A DNA stretch of 64,000 nucleotides, taken from NCBI GenBank assembly GCA_963693085.1, contig OY856409.1, positions 1,332,636,415 through 1,332,700,414 of the forward strand, written 5' to 3'. The stretch is from Alisma plantago-aquatica (taxonomy: Eukaryota > Streptophyta > Magnoliopsida > Alismatales > Alismataceae). How positions within the stretch are numbered: position 1 is the first letter of the stretch; the number at the start of each line of letters is the position of its first letter. Shown here piece by piece: positions 61,701 to 64,000 of this stretch. Made by a program: the position numbers and the translations under genes. The notes below the pieces were generated by a model. That model was not told the origin of the DNA, ran no database searches, and saw only the letters and a list, made by a program, of their open reading frames with translations.

Positions 61701-63514
61701 ATCTCCAATTGCATCATTGAATCGACTATTGGTTATTCAATTGAAGGACTCATCCATCTAAACCATTAAATCCTCATACACGGGTCAAGGATCAACCACT
61801 AACCCACCAAATTATTTTGAAACCGTTTGGTCCCAAACGGTCTCAAGATCGTTTGACCCAAATTGTCTTGAAAACGTTAGGACCAATCAAGGATTCATCA
61901 ATCAACATTATTAGGGTTTCCAATTGAAGGATGGTGCACACATTGAATCAATCAATTGAGTCCATTGGATCATCATCCAACAAGTAATTAAGTTCAGACC
62001 TCAAATGGTCAAATATACCAAACGGTCAACCTCTTCATGCAGTTTGGGGTCCAAGACACCAAACGGTTTGCAAACCGTTTGGTCTCAAACAGTTTAGTGA
62101 AACCGTTTGGACCAAAGGTCCAAGACCGTTTGCTTTTGATCTTTGATTAAGGTGTGTTATTATGAATAGGTTATCATCTTCAACCTTTAAACTCACGGAA
62201 CTACTGCCATTTTCCATGGCAACTCCATTAATCAAGCAAGGTCATTGCAATAATAACAATTAAATCAATTGCATGTAGAAATCGAATTCAATGACAAAGG
62301 TTAAGGGTTTAAGTTATATAACCCGCCTTCAAACTGATCACAAGCTCCAAGATTCACGGTTCCAATGGTGGTTGAAGCTCTAGAAACCTCCCAAGGTCGT
62401 TTCTCAAGCTTTTGGAGTGAAAGGATCAGCTAGGGTTGAAGATGGAGTGAAGAAATGAAGGAATCATGTATTGTTTTATGATTTTCACCATGAAATCAAG
62501 AAGAACGAAGGTCAAAGACTTACCAACAGGTTGGGTGCGTCCTTCCTTCTGTTCTTAGATCTCTTGGTCGATTTTGCAAGCAAGGAGAAGAAAGGAATCC
62601 GAAAAGATCCTTAGGTGGGTTGGAAAAGGCTCTTTTATAAGAAAATTGATGAAAGAGAAAATGTTTTATAAAAATCAATTAATTCCAAAAAATTTGCCAC
62701 CACTTCCTCCTTGGTTTTCTTGCATGCAAAGGCAACTCAATCTCACCGAGATCCCTTCCATTATCCATGGATTAAGGGAAAAGAAATTAAGCACCTTAAT
62801 CCCTTATAATATTAATATATATTTTTGAGTGGGAATTCTTTTCCTTATAATAAGGTGAGTGGAATTTCACCTCCTTAGGATATTTTCGGTCCTTGAAAAG
62901 CTCAAGGACGTCCACACACACATCTTAATTCCACCATTTTAATTTTGTTTGAAGGCCCTTCAATTATTTTATTTATTTTTGCATTAATGTTTCCATTATG
63001 CTTAAACCTTGATTAGTTTAATATCAAGATTATCTCTCCTTCAACTTAATTCAAATGAGGCGCCCCTCTCATTTTATTTGCTCCACATGATGACAAGAAA
63101 CATTAGGAACCTTATTGAAGTGGTGATTTATATATTGCACCCTAGGTTTTGGGTAAATTGCACATTACACCAAAACTAGGTTTTCAAGCACAAACATTGC
63201 TTCATCAGCTCTTTCTTGGAATTCAGGCTATCACAAGGCATACCTCTGCGTCATCTTTACTCTCATGATGCTTTAACACATGAGGAACATATTATCATGA
63301 ACAATTTGCAAATAGAACCTTCAACTTGGGTAATTGCACATTAGTCCAAAACATGCAAAATATTGATTTCAACAATATTCAAAAAGGACTAAAATTGCAA
63401 TTTAAGTTCCTCTTGAGCCCTAATTACTTTTCAAAATACAAGAGCATGCATATAATCACTTTTATTAAGCAAAACTCCTAGGGTTAATTCATAACCCATG
63501 TCAGGGATGTTACA
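58790..63514 (-). repeat. E5 5' LTR (right copy)
   Basis: 4725 bp with the same ends as the left copy. Differences include three instead of four telomere-like units and a 32-bp tandem duplication near 59864-59920. A minus-strand TATA box is at 62632-62639. Palindromes lie at about 61525-61665, 61810-61860 and 62055-62130. Confidence 0.95.
62632..62639 (-). promoter_or_regulatory. TATA box of the E5 5' LTR
   Basis: TATAAAAG on the minus strand, with flanks identical to the left copy. Confidence 0.5.
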
Positions 63515-63519
63515 GTTTT

Positions 63520-64000
63520 GGAGTCCGGACTACTACAAGTGGGCTTTGTAGCCGATTTTGGGTTACCACATTTTCTTATATTCTCTAGATGGGATTTTGC
63601 TTCTCTCCTTTCTCTGGCCGGTGAGCTACTTGTCTTCTTTCTATGAATTTCAGATTGACAAGGGAGATCTCTCAACTTCAGGTATTTTCTCTACTATTCT
63701 TTTTAATTATTAGTATAGAGCATATAAGGTTATATTGTATTATTGCTTATGCTTAGTGATTCGAACTTCTCTAAGAACCCCCTTCTTCCAGCAAAGAGGG
63801 AAAAATGACTCACCAAACTTTGTTGGAAGATGATTGGAATGACATATCAGACTTGTTGTGTAACAAATTAGGATTCATGATGATGAAAGAATAAGCAAAT
63901 TTTCAGTGGCAGTTATTGAAGGACATGTTCCACATGTATGAGGAACTTCTTGAGCTACATAGTTGGTATTGAGAATATACTCAATATAAAGAAATGCCAG
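63520..64000 (+). other. Leader-like sequence with possible intron and short reading frame
   Basis: After the E5 target duplication a CT-rich stretch continues. CAG|GTATTTTC at 63681 and 'cttccag' at 63785-63791 would delimit an intron of 110 bp (63682-63791). An ATG at 63805 opens 29 codons (MTHQTLLEDDWNDISD...) and stops at TAA 63892-63894. The same frame then continues with another 23 or so codons ('FQWQLLKDMFHMYEELLELH') before a second stop. It may be the start of a broken gene or of another element that continues past the window. I do not recognise the protein. Confidence 0.35.

Larger units (their letters stand above)
49202..63514 (-). mobile_element. E5: Tekay/Del-like chromovirus with 4.7-kb LTRs
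   Basis: Two very long LTRs (4747 and 4725 bp) flank a 4.84-kb interior with gag, protease, reverse transcriptase, RNase H, integrase and a chromodomain-like tail on the minus strand. The 5-bp target duplication GTTTT (49197-49201 and 63515-63519) is perfect. The element is structurally complete but coding-dead. LTRs make up two thirds of its length. The order PR-RT-RH-IN and the 'EEATWE' tail place it among chromoviruses; very long LTRs suggest Tekay/Del. Confidence 0.95.

Noticed and set aside
63805..63963. Start of an endogenous pararetrovirus or other viral gene
   Set aside because: Only about 55 codons with a stop are visible, and no motif supports any viral family.

Overview
The window is nuclear DNA of a flowering plant, probably one with a large, repeat-rich genome. 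The evidence is several plant LTR-retrotransposon lineages (chromovirus, Athila-like and Ty1/copia types), tRNA-iMet and tRNA-Asp type primer-binding sites, a plant L1-type LINE with an RNase H tail and a Helitron-like unit. The species cannot be named from this. I see no intact cellular protein gene, no tRNA or rRNA gene and no CRISPR array. For reference the elements are called E0 to E6.

Layout, left part (1-34,510): this is one nest of retrotransposons. A minus-strand copia element (E1, 5' LTR 34,256-34,510) has its gag cut in two. On the left, a diverged chromovirus-type LTR (E0, 1-3,143, minus) abuts the gag fragment. On the right, E2 (3,487-33,638, plus, target duplication GTCTT) is inserted in the gag. 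E2 is an Athila-like element without pol; it encodes one long acidic protein with a zinc knuckle and internal repeats. That reading frame is split by E3 (7,497-26,947, duplication ATCAT), a chromovirus-type element with a decayed interior. The left LTR of E3 is in turn split by E4 (8,696-17,419, duplication GCGAC). E4 is non-coding and its two 3,250-bp LTRs look almost identical, so it inserted recently.

Layout, right part (34,511-64,000): AT-rich intergenic DNA holds a Helitron-like unit (36,243-38,503), the 3' part of a dead LINE (40,154 to about 41,800, minus), a compact copia element carrying only gag and protease (E6, 43,596-47,351, duplication GTCCA), and a 14.3-kb Tekay/Del-like chromovirus with 4.7-kb LTRs (E5, 49,202-63,514, minus, duplication GTTTT) whose polyprotein has many stop codons. 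E5 sits between a TATA-like box preceded by a palindromic repeat array (48,675-49,113) and a leader-like stretch with a possible intron and a short reading frame (63,520-64,000). It may have split a transcription unit.

The most unusual signal is in the E4 LTRs: five consecutive stem-loops with an almost invariant 16-nt loop and perfectly complementary stems whose sequence changes from unit to unit. E0/E5, E2 and the DNA upstream of E5 also carry arrays of short palindromes, so structured arrays inside LTR or promoter DNA recur in this window.
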